Shown here piece by piece: positions 32,834 through 43,731 of a stretch of DNA of 64,000 bases. Source of the DNA: Amaranthus tricolor (taxonomy: Eukaryota > Streptophyta > Magnoliopsida > Caryophyllales > Amaranthaceae); assembly GCF_026212465.1 (NCBI RefSeq), contig NC_080062.1, positions 222,501 through 286,500 on the forward strand, written 5' to 3'. Positions within the stretch are counted from its first letter, which is position 1; every line of letters starts with the position of its first letter. The position numbers were made by a program, and so were the translations under genes. The notes under the pieces are model-generated. The model was given only the letters and a program-made list of their open reading frames with translations. It did no database searches and was not told the origin of the DNA.

Positions 32834-33523
32834 GGAAAATTTCACATAGTAACCCTAATCTATTGGATTTTCCACGTGGTAACCAAAGTTTTTTAAATCC
32901 ACACGGTAACCCTGAGCTTTACCCAATTAAACTTCCGTAAGCTTTTTACCAAAACACATTTGAAAACTGTCTATTAGTAAGGGTTGTAATGTTTTTGAGA
33001 TTTAAAAATCGAAAATCACCTCCAATTTCTCTAATTTACCTATTACCCCTAATTCCCCAACCCTAATTCCCCAACTTCTCTAAGTTTGACAATAAATTTC
33101 AAGCATTCAACTGTTGGATGAATTTCAAAAGTTTCTGGGTCAATTTCATTTGATTATCGAAGAATTTTGTTTGGATTAGCAAGCAATGAAGATGAGTTAC
33201 TTTAAATTAGTGAAGTTTGAAAAACTTGTTGTGAAACTTCGAGAAATTGGATAATCAGGGGTTGGAAAATTAGAGAAATTGGGGAATTAGGATTAAGAAA
33301 TTAGGGGATATATGTGATCTTTGTGACGATAATTTTTTTCGATGTTTGAATCTCAAAAACATGGCAACCCTTAATAATAGACAGTTTTCAAACGTTTTTT
33401 AGGTAAAAAGGTCACGGAGGTTTAATTGAATAAACCATAGGATTATTGCGTGATTTTAAAAAAACTTAGATTATCACGTGGAATATCCAATAACTTAAGG
33501 TTACCACCAGGAATTTTCCTTTT
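32834..33523. mobile_element. Long-TIR foldback element (~690 bp)
   Basis: The left arm starts AGGAAAATTTCACATAGTAA and the right arm, in reverse complement, starts AGGAAAATTCCTGGTGGTAA. The arms stay similar for roughly 180 bases, including AAACTGTCTATTA on the left against TAATAGACAGTTT on the right. The non-coding centre has an A/T-rich palindrome pair (CCCCAATTTCTCTAATT motifs). Long TIRs suggest a non-autonomous Mutator-type or foldback element. Confidence 0.75.
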
Positions 33524-34374
33524 ATTTTATGTTTCTCAATTTTGTGTTCCTATATTAATTTCTTTGTTTGACTAAAACATTATTCTATCCTAAAATACTC
33601 CTGTCTATGACTTCTATTTGTTTTTACACTATATATTCATTAATCACTTATAATTTGATTATTATTGTTAGTTTACAAATTTAAAACACCAAAGAAATTT
33701 TTTTTATTCATTTGAGTGTCAATATATATATTAATATAATTTTTTATATTTTAAATTATATATGCATAATCAATTACATTAATAACTAAATTGGTGTAGT
33801 ACTAATTTTAACTACCACAATCTCCTTTAGAAGGGGTGTATTTTATGGTTTTCTACTCCTCTTATACTTTAATCATAAGCGAATTAACTGAGTACTAATT
33901 TTGAATGCCGTTAAATTAATGTGATTTTGTCTATACGTGATTTAAAATGTATGCCATGACAAAGGCATATTGGATCCAATACAATTCGACGGACCACGAT
34001 TAGACGTGCGACTTGTGACTCGCACTTTCTTCAATTGGCATTACTCAACCTTCCGTAGACAATATGCTATTCACAAAATTATGTTTTGGCTTGACACTAT
34101 TATATACTTGTTGGTCTTGTTCTATTCCATTTAATTTATATTATTTATTATTTTGATTTATCTTACTTAATTTGTATTATTTTTATTTTTAGATAATTGT
34201 TCATTATAATCTTTTAATCTCATCTATATATTTTAACTCTTTTAATTTTATCCATATAATTTATTCTTTCTCTTTATTTATAATTATTATTCACTTTTTT
34301 CTTAAAAAACTTTCACTTTCTCTTTAATTTAATTCTAATGAGACAGAGAAAGTATTATTGTTGCAATATAAGAA
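33524..34374. other. Intergenic, nothing recognised
   Basis: AT-rich sequence with no supportable feature. Confidence 0.4.
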
Positions 34375-34520
34375 AATATACAAAAGAGCAATGAGAAACA
34401 ATCTCTCTGTGAGACATCTCAAAACAAAGAGCCCACATATTAATAATTGTATTAGTTAGGCTGATATGCTCATGTATAAAGAGCGTCTTACAAAGGGACT
34501 GTCTCACACAAGAGTTTGTG
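34375..34520. mobile_element. Short MITE remnant, GTCTCAC-type
   Basis: The left part CAATCTCTCTGTGAGACATC and the right part GTCTTACAAAGGGACTGTCT are diverged forms of the GAGACNGTCTCAC ends seen at 31089-31364. About 145 bp remain. Confidence 0.4.
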
Positions 34521-34839
34521 TATACAACAATAAATACTTTCTTGTCCTGTAGCATTTAGTACAAGGATAAAATTTGACAAACTAAAAATTAGATTAAAAT
34601 AGAGAAAAAAATATTATTTATAATAATGTGAGAGAAATATGTAAATAAAATAGATGGTGATTAAAAACTTAAAAAATGTAACGAAAGCTATTTGCTCGGG
34701 TGGAATACAATAATATCGATAGTGAGAAAACAAAGTGGAACTGTATGCTCGTAGGAAAAGGTTAAAACTTATTGCTTGGAGTCTTCTTGACGATCATATA
34801 TTTTTCTGCACTTGGAATATAAGATTCCAATAAGATAAT

Positions 34840-35258
34840 AATTGATAAAGCATGTCTAAGCTAAAGTGCAAGTTTAATATAGTATTGCTATAATTATCAA
34901 AAACGTTTTTATTACAACATAATTTGTTTTTAGTATGATATATTTAATAATATTTATAAACTTTTAATAGTAATATAGTGAATTTAGCTAAATTTGTTAG
35001 ATCCTTTAACAGTATAATAAAAAATCATACTAAAACTTTTCGCAACGTAGAATCTAATAACATTTCTCATAAATGTCATTATAGACTATAATAACAATTA
35101 CATATGCCAATAAAAACCAAATAAAGTGTCATTAAATCACTTTATAGTAAAACTTAAAATAAAAACCAATAATTATTACAATAAAAAAATAACTTAGTGG
35201 CCTTTTTTAATGCCACTAAATCCAAAACTGCAAAAGTTTTAATTTGTGTATTTAGACT
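34840..35258 (-). mobile_element. Decayed CACTA terminal region, inverted relative to 36928
   Basis: Read on the minus strand from 35258 it aligns with 36940-37300: GGATTTAGTGGCATT against GGATTTAGTGACATT, ATAATTATTGG, AAAGTGATTTA, GGCATATGTAATTGTTA and ATGACATTTATGAGAAATG. The outermost CACTACAAAA has eroded. It is a solo end or the partner of an older insertion. Confidence 0.65.
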
Positions 35259-36014
35259 TGTAATTGAATTAGATTCCATTGATATCATGGTAATTGGCAT
35301 CAATATTTTCTTGCAACTATACACAAATATCGAGAATTATATATGTTAGCTTAGTATTAATAATATGGAGTATAATTGAAAATTTTGTATGGGACGAACT
35401 AAAAAAAATTGGTTGCAATAATACATTGTAAAAAATAGGTTTAGAGATCGAGCCTCTCGACGGCCTACCATGTGGCTTCGCCTATAGTTTTTAACACTTA
35501 TTTAAAGGATTTTATTCCCTCCCTCTTACTCGTAGGAATTCTCCGTTGATTTTGTTAGGGATTGAAAATTGATGCAATGTTATGAATTAAGCCAATGTGA
35601 TATAAAAAGATTAAGGAACATTGAAGAATGTGATGTAGGATATAATCAATGAAGTGGACTATAATTTTAAGTAACTAAATGAAATAAGCAATAATTAAAC
35701 TAACAAATTATAAGGCTCTTCAATATATATTTGGCTATATATACTTATTTAATTAGGGATAGTGTGTATTTATGTGTTTGAAAGGACAATCATCATTTTT
35801 ACTTTTTAGTTCAGTTGATTTTTTAATAGCAGTACAATAAAATAAATTATATATAATATATCGTAAGACAATTAAAATTAATTTACTTTTAAATTTACAC
35901 TAAAATATTTTTAAAAATTGAATAGAAACAACAGATAAAAATAAAAAAATTATCAAATTATAAAAATATAATGGTATATTACTTTACTCCTTACATTAAC
36001 TTACATTTATTAAC
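35259..36014. other. Spacer between two inverted CACTA ends
   Basis: No gene recognised. Mostly AT-rich, with a GATCGAGCCTCTCGACGG stretch near 35447 that I cannot assign. Confidence 0.35.
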
Positions 36015-36252
36015 TACTCCCTCCATTCTCTAATGTTCTTTCCATTTGGAATATTCCACCTTAAAAAGAGAGAAAAATTTAATTAATGTTTTTGACACAT
36101 ATTTAAAAGATAAAAATATATTCATGTGAAATCTCGTTAAATTCGTCTTAATATATACTTTTATTTTATATTTTTTAAAATTTTATATTAAATATATTTA
36201 GAAATATTGAAATTTAAAATTTAAATAAATAAAAAAAAACAGAAAGAATATA
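36015..36252. mobile_element. MITE, family 2 (CTCCCTCCATTC end)
   Basis: The left end is ACTACTCCCTCCATTCTC and the body contains GAATATTCCACCTTAAAAAG and GAAATCTCGTTAAATTCGTC, matching the other family 2 copies. The right end is eroded. Confidence 0.55.
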
Positions 36253-36800
36253 AAATAAACATATTTTAAAATTTGGACTCACAACTTAAACTTTTTATGA
36301 CGTGATGGGGAGCAAAGCCTGCCCCCAATAAATAAGAGCGCGCTCCAGCATATGAAGCAATGGAAGCGTGGGAGTGGGGCCTGAACTGAGAGGACTTGTG
36401 CCCTTCTAGGATCCATCTATTTGGGTGCTCACATCCATTTATGTTTGTCTTGCATAGTCCACGACGTTTAGGTAATTGTCCAAATTAAACCATGAAATAA
36501 CATTTCTATTAATGATGATATACTATTATTTTGACACTAATTTAATTAAACTTGTTGTGTCTCGGACTCATTTATAAATATTAGAAAATTGATGTTTTAA
36601 TAGTTAATACTTATGTGCGTATAATAATATATTTAGTAGTTTATTAGCCCATAAATAATATTTTACCCTAAGCTCACAAATCTCAGGGCCAACTCTGCCT
36701 CTATCCTTTTCAATGAGTATTACCTTTTATCTTAGTTTGTTTCACTGGTTTTGCTTTTTTTTTTTTTTTTTGCAATGGTTTCACTCTCCTTATAAGAAAA

Positions 36801-36904
<104 letters not shown>

Positions 36905-37469
36905 GGAGTATAATTTTATTACTTAAACACTACAAAAAATTTAACTTTTTACGACATTGGATTTAGTGACATTAAAAAATACCACTGATTTATATTTTTA
37001 GTCTAATAATTATTGGTTTAAATTTTGAGTTCCACTACAAAGTGATTTAGCGACACTTAATCTAATTTTTGGTGGCATATGTAATTGTTAATATAGTATA
37101 TAGTGATATTTATGAGAAATGTCACTATTCACTGTGTCGCAAAAAGCTTTAGTGTGATTTTTTTATTATGCTGCGAAAGGGTTTAATAAATGTCACTAAA
37201 TCCTCTATTTATACTATTAGTAATTTAAAGTAGTAACATTTAACTTAAATGTCGCTAAATATATTTCACTAAAAGTAAATTATGTTCTTGCGAAACCATA
37301 TTAGCATGGACTACTGTAATCTTCTATGGGCTTTTCTAGACTTTGGAAATTTTTATTTATTAAAGCCTAGCAATAGAGATCTCACAACTATATAGATTTA
37401 ACATCATAGACCATTTATTTACCATTTAGTTCTATGGGCTTTTTTTTTTTTAATAATCAACTATGGGCA

Positions 37470-37613
37470 GAGATTCGAAGAGGAAATGCTCAGACAGTCT
37501 ATGAGTATCATCAAAGGATGACTGAACAATTAGCACGAGAACGAGAACAATTTATGAAATTCCTTGAATCGCATTTCAATTTAAATCAACCCCCTCCTCC
37601 ACCTCCTCAATGA
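37470..37613 (+). pseudogene. Terminal 48 codons of a CACTA accessory protein
   Basis: An open frame without a start: EIRRGNAQTVYEYHQRMTEQ, then LAREREQFMKFLESHFNL and a proline-rich end (NQPPPPPPQ) before the TGA at 37611-37613. A coiled-coil Glu/Arg-rich helix ending in a Pro run is usual for the C-terminus of the second CACTA gene (TNPA/Ptta-like). It is preceded by a polypyrimidine tract and TAAT..CAACTATGGGCAG, so it is probably a last exon. The rest of the gene is missing. Confidence 0.5.
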
Positions 37614-37834
37614 ATGATTATAAATATTTGTAATTTTTGTGACTTTGTAAATAAAGTTAAGATTTATATATAAAATTTTCAGTTTTTTCATTTTAATATA
37701 TTTGTTTTATGTGTTTATATTTATAATTTATAAACATAAAATATATATAAATATAAAATATAAAATATATATAACTAATATATATAATAATATTCATTTT
37801 AACAATAATAATAATATTTATAACAATAACAGTA

Positions 37835-37835
<1 letters not shown>

Positions 37836-37882
<47 letters not shown>

Positions 37883-37883
37883 T
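37836..37883. repeat. (AAT)n array in the CACTA element
   Basis: An AAT array with downstream AGTAATAATGACAAC-type degenerate repeats to about 38070. The 204-residue Asn-rich frame across it is not a gene. Confidence 0.9.
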
Positions 37884-38641
37884 TAATAAAAATAATAATA
37901 ATACTATTAATGATAATACTTCTAATAAAAATAATAATAATATTAATAGTAAGAATAATAATGACAACAGTAATAATGACAATAGTATAATAATATTAAT
38001 AGTAAGAATAATAATGACAGCAGTAATAATGACAATAGTAAGAATAATGACAACAGTAATAATAGCAAGCGACGGTCTAGCGACGGAAAAGTGGTCGCTG
38101 ACCTGTAAAGTCAAACAGATTAGTCTTATCAATGCAGGCGGCAGTGGCGACGGCCCGGTTGGTTGCCCATGTCAGAGCTCCATTGGCGACATCTTGTTTC
38201 CTCGCCCTTTCGTCGCTAGCTTATTACATTCTGGGCGATGGAATATTCGTCGCTCTCTTGTCGCCATGAAAACCGGCGAGGAAAGGGCGTCCACCTTGGG
38301 ATTAGCGACGAAGTGAATAGCGACCACCGTATAAGCCGTCGCCCGCTCGTCGCCAACCCTACTTTTTGACCATTTAGCTATGAAATGGCGACGAAAACGT
38401 CTGTCGCCAATTTGTTAGTTTTTTGTAGTGTTACACAAATTCTTCATTTATAATTTTATAATTGAAATCTATAATTTGAAATGAAATACTTGTTTCCAAA
38501 CACTACATTGAATTTGGAAGATTTTACCAAAATAATACAAGGTATCAAAAGCCAAATTAATAAGAAACCCTAATCTAGACACAAACATTTTATTAAAATA
38601 GGAGGAGTTTTCAAAAATAGGGTCTAAATAAATTTCTTATA

Positions 38642-38912
38642 TACTTCCTCCGCTTTCTAATTAATGTTCTTCTCGTTTTAAATATTTTATTTTGGATAGA
38701 AAAACTTGATTGAGATTTTCATGACATATATAGATGATAAAGTATATTCATGTCAGATATTGTTAGATTCGTCTTAATGTATACATTTTTATTATATATT
38801 TCTTATAATTTTTTATGATGCGTATTTAGAGATATTAAGACTCAAAATTTACTTTGAAAACTGTACAAAAAGTAAATAAGAAAAATAAAAAATAACGGGG
38901 GACTAGTATTGA
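38642..38912. mobile_element. MITE, family 2, opposite orientation
   Basis: The left end TACTTCCTCCGCTTTC and the right end, in reverse complement ACTAGTCCCCCGTTATT, bracket a body that is the reverse complement of the 7884-8154 copy. Confidence 0.65.
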
Positions 38913-38950
38913 ATCCAAGTTATTTTTAATCATTAAACGTAATACAACGG

Positions 38951-39088
38951 TGACATTCCTTTAATAATTAAGATCATTTTGTTAGGATTTGTATTGTGGT
39001 TATAAATTTATAATGTGTTGACATTCCTTTAATAATTAAGATCATTTTGTTAGGATTTGTATTGTGGCTATAAATTTATAATGTGTTG
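38951..39088. repeat. 68 bp tandem duplication
   Basis: Two nearly identical copies beginning TGACATTCCTTTAATAATTA start at 38951 and 39019. They differ at about one base, so the duplication is recent. Confidence 0.9.
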
Positions 39089-39115
39089 ATTTAGTAGTAG
39101 CCTCTTAAGAAATAT

Positions 39116-39260
39116 GTGTTGTTATCCCCTACTATAACATTCGAATTTCCTCCCGTGCTTTACGGTTTTGATTTCGTACAAGGGGTTTCATACAAGGGGT
39201 CAGAAATTCAGGGGTTTTACAAGTGGTTACCAGAGCTAGTGGTCCCTATTTTCGACGCTT
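39116..39260 (+). other. Possible LTR end followed by a primer-binding-like site
   Basis: GGGGTTTTACAAGTGGTTACCAGAGC is split here as GGGGTTTTACA, AG and TGGTTACCAGAGC near 39211-39236. It resembles the common plant LTR end plus a Met-tRNA primer site (TGGTATCAGAGC) with changes. No full LTR could be delimited. Confidence 0.3.
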
Positions 39261-39779
39261 TGTTTTGGGGCATCAAGGGTTTCATGCCCTTTTTATCATG
39301 GTTATTATTATTATTATGTTTATTTATTTATTTATTTAATCTAAATTCATTTTTTTGCGAGGCTCAACTAAGAGACTCACTTTTGTGTACTCACACATAT
39401 TAATAAAATAATAATTTTGATTCGAACCTCTTTATTTTAGAGGTCGTAATTGTATTTTTAATATAATTATATGTCAATATTTAAATTCATATATGAAAGG
39501 GATTTATTAAAACTACTTCTAAATTGATTTAATATAATTATAACATCCCTAAAAGTTATTAAGGTATTAATTACTGACGTCAGAAAATCTCGAAATGTTA
39601 CAACTACATACACTAGCCTCTTAAGATATATGAAAACTTAGTATTGGAAGCCAAACTAACACAAGGGTTATGAGTTCAAATGTTTTCCATTGTACTCCTT
39701 ATATTTAGTGGAATATTTAACACTATATATGAGGAGGATATATATTACATATACACTTCTAGCTTGAAGAACTTGTGTG

Positions 39780-40330
39780 TGTATAAGCATAATAATAACT
39801 GTTTCGTTATTGAAACGAGAAAGTGCGAGACACTTTAAATACTCGAGGAGGAAGTGTTATAGAGATCCGCAATCAGCGGAATGGAAGTGACTTAAATCCT
39901 GCAATACAACACGTTAGCCTTGCCCGGGGGTGATCTCCCGAAAAACCCCTCTGACGCTCAAGTTAGAACGGAGATGAGAGATTAACGAATAAACGATAAT
40001 AAAATGAATGTAGGAATATAGATGTCTGAGTAAAAGTTGCTTGTATTTGTGTAGGTTAATGAAGATGACTATGAGTAGGGAGTTTTGAGGGGTTTTGGTA
40101 TGGTATTTGTTACTGTCCTTAATTGATGCTGGCTGCCTCCTTTTATAATGGTGGAGAGAGAGTTATTTCTGGGAGAGAATAGATCATCATGGGTATGATG
40201 GATGGTAGTGGGTAGTTACTTTAGGGTTAGAGAAGTCTCTAACTTAGTGAGTAAGCAGGGTGGTTAAGAAATTCAGAAAAAGCCCCTTGACCGAGAGTCA
40301 AGGTCAACCAAAAAGTCAAAGGGTATTAAG
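39780..40330 (-). mobile_element. LTR retrotransposon fragment (solo LTR-like)
   Basis: On the minus strand, TTATAAAAGGAGGCAGCC (near 40128-40146) looks like an LTR TATA box. It is followed downstream by a leader and then by ACTTGAGCGTCAGAGGGGTT and GGGAGATCACCCCCGGGC near 39925-39965. That GAGCGTCGGAGG-type GC-rich block is characteristic of R/U5 in many plant LTR elements. No internal domain is attached and exact borders are not clear. Confidence 0.5.
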
Positions 40331-41405
40331 GTAATATAACATTAATAATTAAATGAATAAATAAATAAATAAATCTTACCATGACAATAAACATCAATAT
40401 AAGTTTTTGGTTGAGTTTATTTCTTTTAACATTTTAGGACTTTTTACATTATAGAGTACTTCTATTATGTTGATAGATTGATGGAGTTTATCTTAGAGAA
40501 ACACTTTTTAAATGAATACATAAAATGCAAATGTAATGATAAAATTACTTGCCTACAAAAAAAATAGTGAACTTTGATAGGACTATTTTCTCTGTTCCAT
40601 AAAATTTGTCTCACGTATTAACATTATGCAAATAGAAAAAGTAAGACCAAGTGGGAAACGTAAATTTTATGATCAAAAAGTGAAAAAAATACTAAGATAA
40701 AAAAATACTAAGATTAAATGAACGTGTAAAATAAAAGTGTAATAAAAAATAATTAAATAAAATATGTGGAATATGATAAAAATAAAAATGGAATAAAATT
40801 CATATTCCATGATGAAAAGAAAATTGTGCAATTTTATTTTATTAGTTTCATTATACTTGCAACTGATATTGACATTTAATCGCATAATATATCAAAATGA
40901 GCTATGAGTATTTCAAAATTGAGGTATTATGTAGGAGAGGAAGTGATGAAATATTTTTTGAAGATAATGTTCCCTTCATTCTATGATGAGACATTTGAAA
41001 AAGTATGGTTAGCTCCTTGGATCCATTTTTGGATCCATTTGCTAGTACAATGACATGGGTACCATAATGTAGTACTCACTTTTCAGTTGGGGCCGTCATA
41101 AAAATGAATGAACTTTATTCACGTTGTAATGTTTACAATTCTTTAGGCAACTACTCCATCTAGCCTATTCTCGAAAAGTCATCGATTATTTCATAGGAAA
41201 TAATCATTTTGATTAATCCTCAATAATCTTAATTAATGAGGGTAAAAAAATCTAGAATGCAACCATATGAGCTATAACCTACGCAATTGATCATTTGGAT
41301 AAGAAAAAAAAATTCTCAATTGCAAGGATTTGGAGATGTTTGATATAAAAAACAAAATAGTCAAATAGTATGAAAAACATAGCACAAATCAATGAAAGCT
41401 CAAAC
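40331..41405. other. Intergenic, nothing recognised
   Basis: AT-rich, with a short (AAAT)n run near 40355. No supportable gene or element. Confidence 0.4.
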
Positions 41406-41407
41406 AC

Positions 41408-42438
41408 AAGAATATCATCATCATCATCCTACCTAGTGTACTACACTTATAGAAAAACTATGGACAGGGTCTGGGAAGGAAAAGATGGCGACAACTCATA
41501 CCCATAAAGAAGAGTGTGGCCAAAGAAGTCTCCCGGCTCGAGAAAGATAAAGAGATGTAACTACACGGAAAAGATAAATTAAATGCCTATAAATAAAATA
41601 AATAAGTAAAACCAACTACAAAATTAAAGAAAACAAAAAAACTAACAATATAAGAAACGAGAGAAGTAAGAGGACAAGAACACCAAAAAGTAATCTAAGA
41701 GGACATCAGTAGTCTAAAATATGGATACGGCGCCTCCAACTACCCCTATTCCTAGTCAGGCCCTCATAGAGGTTTGACTCATGCAAGTCAAAATTCTAGT
41801 TGCTCATCCCAAGTTCTCCTGGGTCTTTCTCGACTCCTCTTACCCTCTACTATAATGCTTTCCATCCTCCTCACAGGGGCGTCGAAAGTCTTTCTCCGCA
41901 CATGTCCAAACCACCTCAATCTATAATCGCGTATTTTACCAGAAATAGGGGCTACCCCTAGTTTGTCCCTAAACTTTTGGTTTGTAATTCGATCCATCAA
42001 TGTGTGCCCACACATCCACCTTTGCATACGCATTTCTGTAACTTTAATCTTATGTTCAAAAATCTTCTTTATAGGCCAACATTCGGTCCCATATAGCGGA
42101 GCAGCTCTAATTGCCGCTCGGTAGAATTTTCCTTTTAACTTGCTTGGGAATTCCTATCACATAGCACTGCGGTGGCTGCTCGCCACTTAAGCCAACCCGC
42201 ATGTATACAATGATTTACATCTCCGTCAATCTCTCCATCCCTTTTAACAATTGCTTCATCAATGGACACCTCTGGTTCACCTACCAGTGATGTCCCACTA
42301 AAGTCATAATGCAAATACTTAGTTTTCGTACGATTAATGCGCAACTCTTTACCTTCTAAAGCTTCCCTCCACTCATCTAATTTATTACTAACCTCCTCTC
42401 TAGTTTCTGCTACCAGCACTATATGATCAATCAATACA
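41408..42438 (-). pseudogene. 5'-truncated RTE-type LINE, reverse transcriptase tail
   Basis: On the minus strand it starts within RT motif C (IDHIVLVAETREEV, where the usual form is YADDIVL) and continues LRINRTKTKYLHYDFSG, DGEIDGDVNHCIHAGWLKWR and AVLCDRN. After a frame change it reads EMRMQRWMCGHTLMDRI and YRLRWFGHVRRKTFDAPVRR. This is the widespread plant LINE RT C-terminus. The 3' end at about 41414-41429 is an ATG/ATC trinucleotide run rather than poly(A), which suits RTE elements. Stops and frameshifts make it dead, and the catalytic Asp pair is disrupted (DH). Confidence 0.85.
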
Positions 42439-43131
42439 CTAATTCAAGATAGAAAAAACTCTAATGACTAAACCTTAGAGCTGTTTCTATGTATTAGACA
42501 CGTTATTGAATGGGGAGGGAAAGGTTTGATGGCAGTGGAAAATGGAGAACGGGTGGCAGTTAGGGCATAAGAAGGGAAAGGGGAATTTTTTAAGCTTTTT
42601 ATTTTTAGTTTTTATTTTGTTTTTCCTTTTGCTTTAAGATAATTAACATATAAAGAAAGGTTATCAAGACTCAATAGTTGAAATAAGAGATTTAAGGGTT
42701 AATCAGAAATGAAAATTATTATAGGAAAAACGCTAAAATATAAAATTATTTAAGATAAGTTTTTCCATATTATATCAAACCATATAAAACAATTATGGAG
42801 TATAATGAAAAAAAAAAATTAGTCTTTGGAAAAGAGTACGTAATAAATAAAAAATTATGAAAGAATTTTTGTAAAGATAATATTTGGCAAAAGTTTAACA
42901 GTCAAAGATATATTAATTCTAGAAAATTTCAACCGTTAACATTAAAAGTTTTAATGTTTATATATATATAGAAAAAGTTTCAGCCTTCTTTAATTAGAAT
43001 ACAAAAGCGATGTTTCGCCTATAATATATGAACTTCGCAATGGCCCAAGCGAACATGCAAGATGCAACCCAAGATAATATATAACTTTCGTTTTTTGAGT
43101 TTGAATTATATAATTATAAAGTTTAGGTATA
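42439..43131. other. Intergenic, nothing recognised
   Basis: AT-rich sequence between the RTE tail and element C with no supportable feature. Confidence 0.4.
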
Positions 43132-43310
43132 AGTGTTATTAAGCTTCGCCACCCCTTTTCATTTTATCGTCACTTCCAAATGAAATTATAAATTTGCCCT
43201 TGCAGTTTAAAACATTACAAAATTGCCACAGGACTTAAAATTTGCTTAACAAATGTAAATCACACTTAATAACACTATTATCACTTTAATCCTGAACATT
43301 TTTATCGCAA

Positions 43311-43322
43311 CCCTATATATAT
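43311..43322 (+). promoter_or_regulatory. TATA box of the element C transposase unit
   Basis: CCCTATATATAT occurs shortly before exon 1. Element A has the same feature at 9843-9854. Confidence 0.4.
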
Positions 43323-43406
43323 TGAATTTTCATTAGCGACTATGAATCGGATGCGGTACGTTAATTTTTCAATTTGAATCTCTGTTATTTTTTTAAAAAA
43401 AAAAGT

Positions 43407-43487
43407 CACAAAAACTGGGCGAATAAGCTATGGTTCAGTCAACAAAACTGGGCGACTGGACCATGGTTCAGTCGCCCAGTTTGTGCG
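43407..43487. repeat. GC-rich hairpin in the first intron of the element C transposase
   Basis: Arm motif ACTGGGCGA..TGGTTCAGTC, with the opposite arm GACTGAACCATGGTCCAGTC in reverse complement. The arms are shorter and more diverged than in B and D but share the GGTTCAGTCGC core. Confidence 0.75.
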
Positions 43488-43539
43488 ATTATATATTTTT
43501 TTTTTATTTTTTTTATTTACATTTTTATTTTTTTATTTA

Positions 43540-43572
43540 TTATTATTATTATTAATATTAATTTATTATTAA

Positions 43573-43644
<72 letters not shown>

Positions 43645-43646
43645 TA

Positions 43647-43729
<83 letters not shown>

Positions 43730-43731
43730 TT
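43540..43731. repeat. (ATT)n array in the first intron of the transposase
   Basis: About 60 ATT units, with a few variants, between the hairpin and exon 2. The 160-residue Leu-rich frame here is an artefact. Confidence 0.95.

Larger units (their letters stand above)
36928..38430. mobile_element. CACTA (En/Spm-type) element, 1.5 kb, internally deleted
   Basis: The left end is CACTACAAAAAATTTAAC and the right end, in reverse complement, is CACTACAAAAAACTAAC. Subterminal repeats are GTGACATT/GCGACACT types on the left and GGCGACG/CGTCGCC types on the right. No 3 bp target duplication is apparent (AAA against TTA), so the two ends may come from different insertions. Inside are a 48-codon gene remnant and an (AAT)n array. 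Confidence 0.75.

Noticed and set aside
37702..38316. 204-residue Asn-rich frame in the CACTA element
   Set aside because: It crosses an AAT array and the non-coding subterminal repeats. No domain is present and the true coding remnant is 37470-37613 in another frame.
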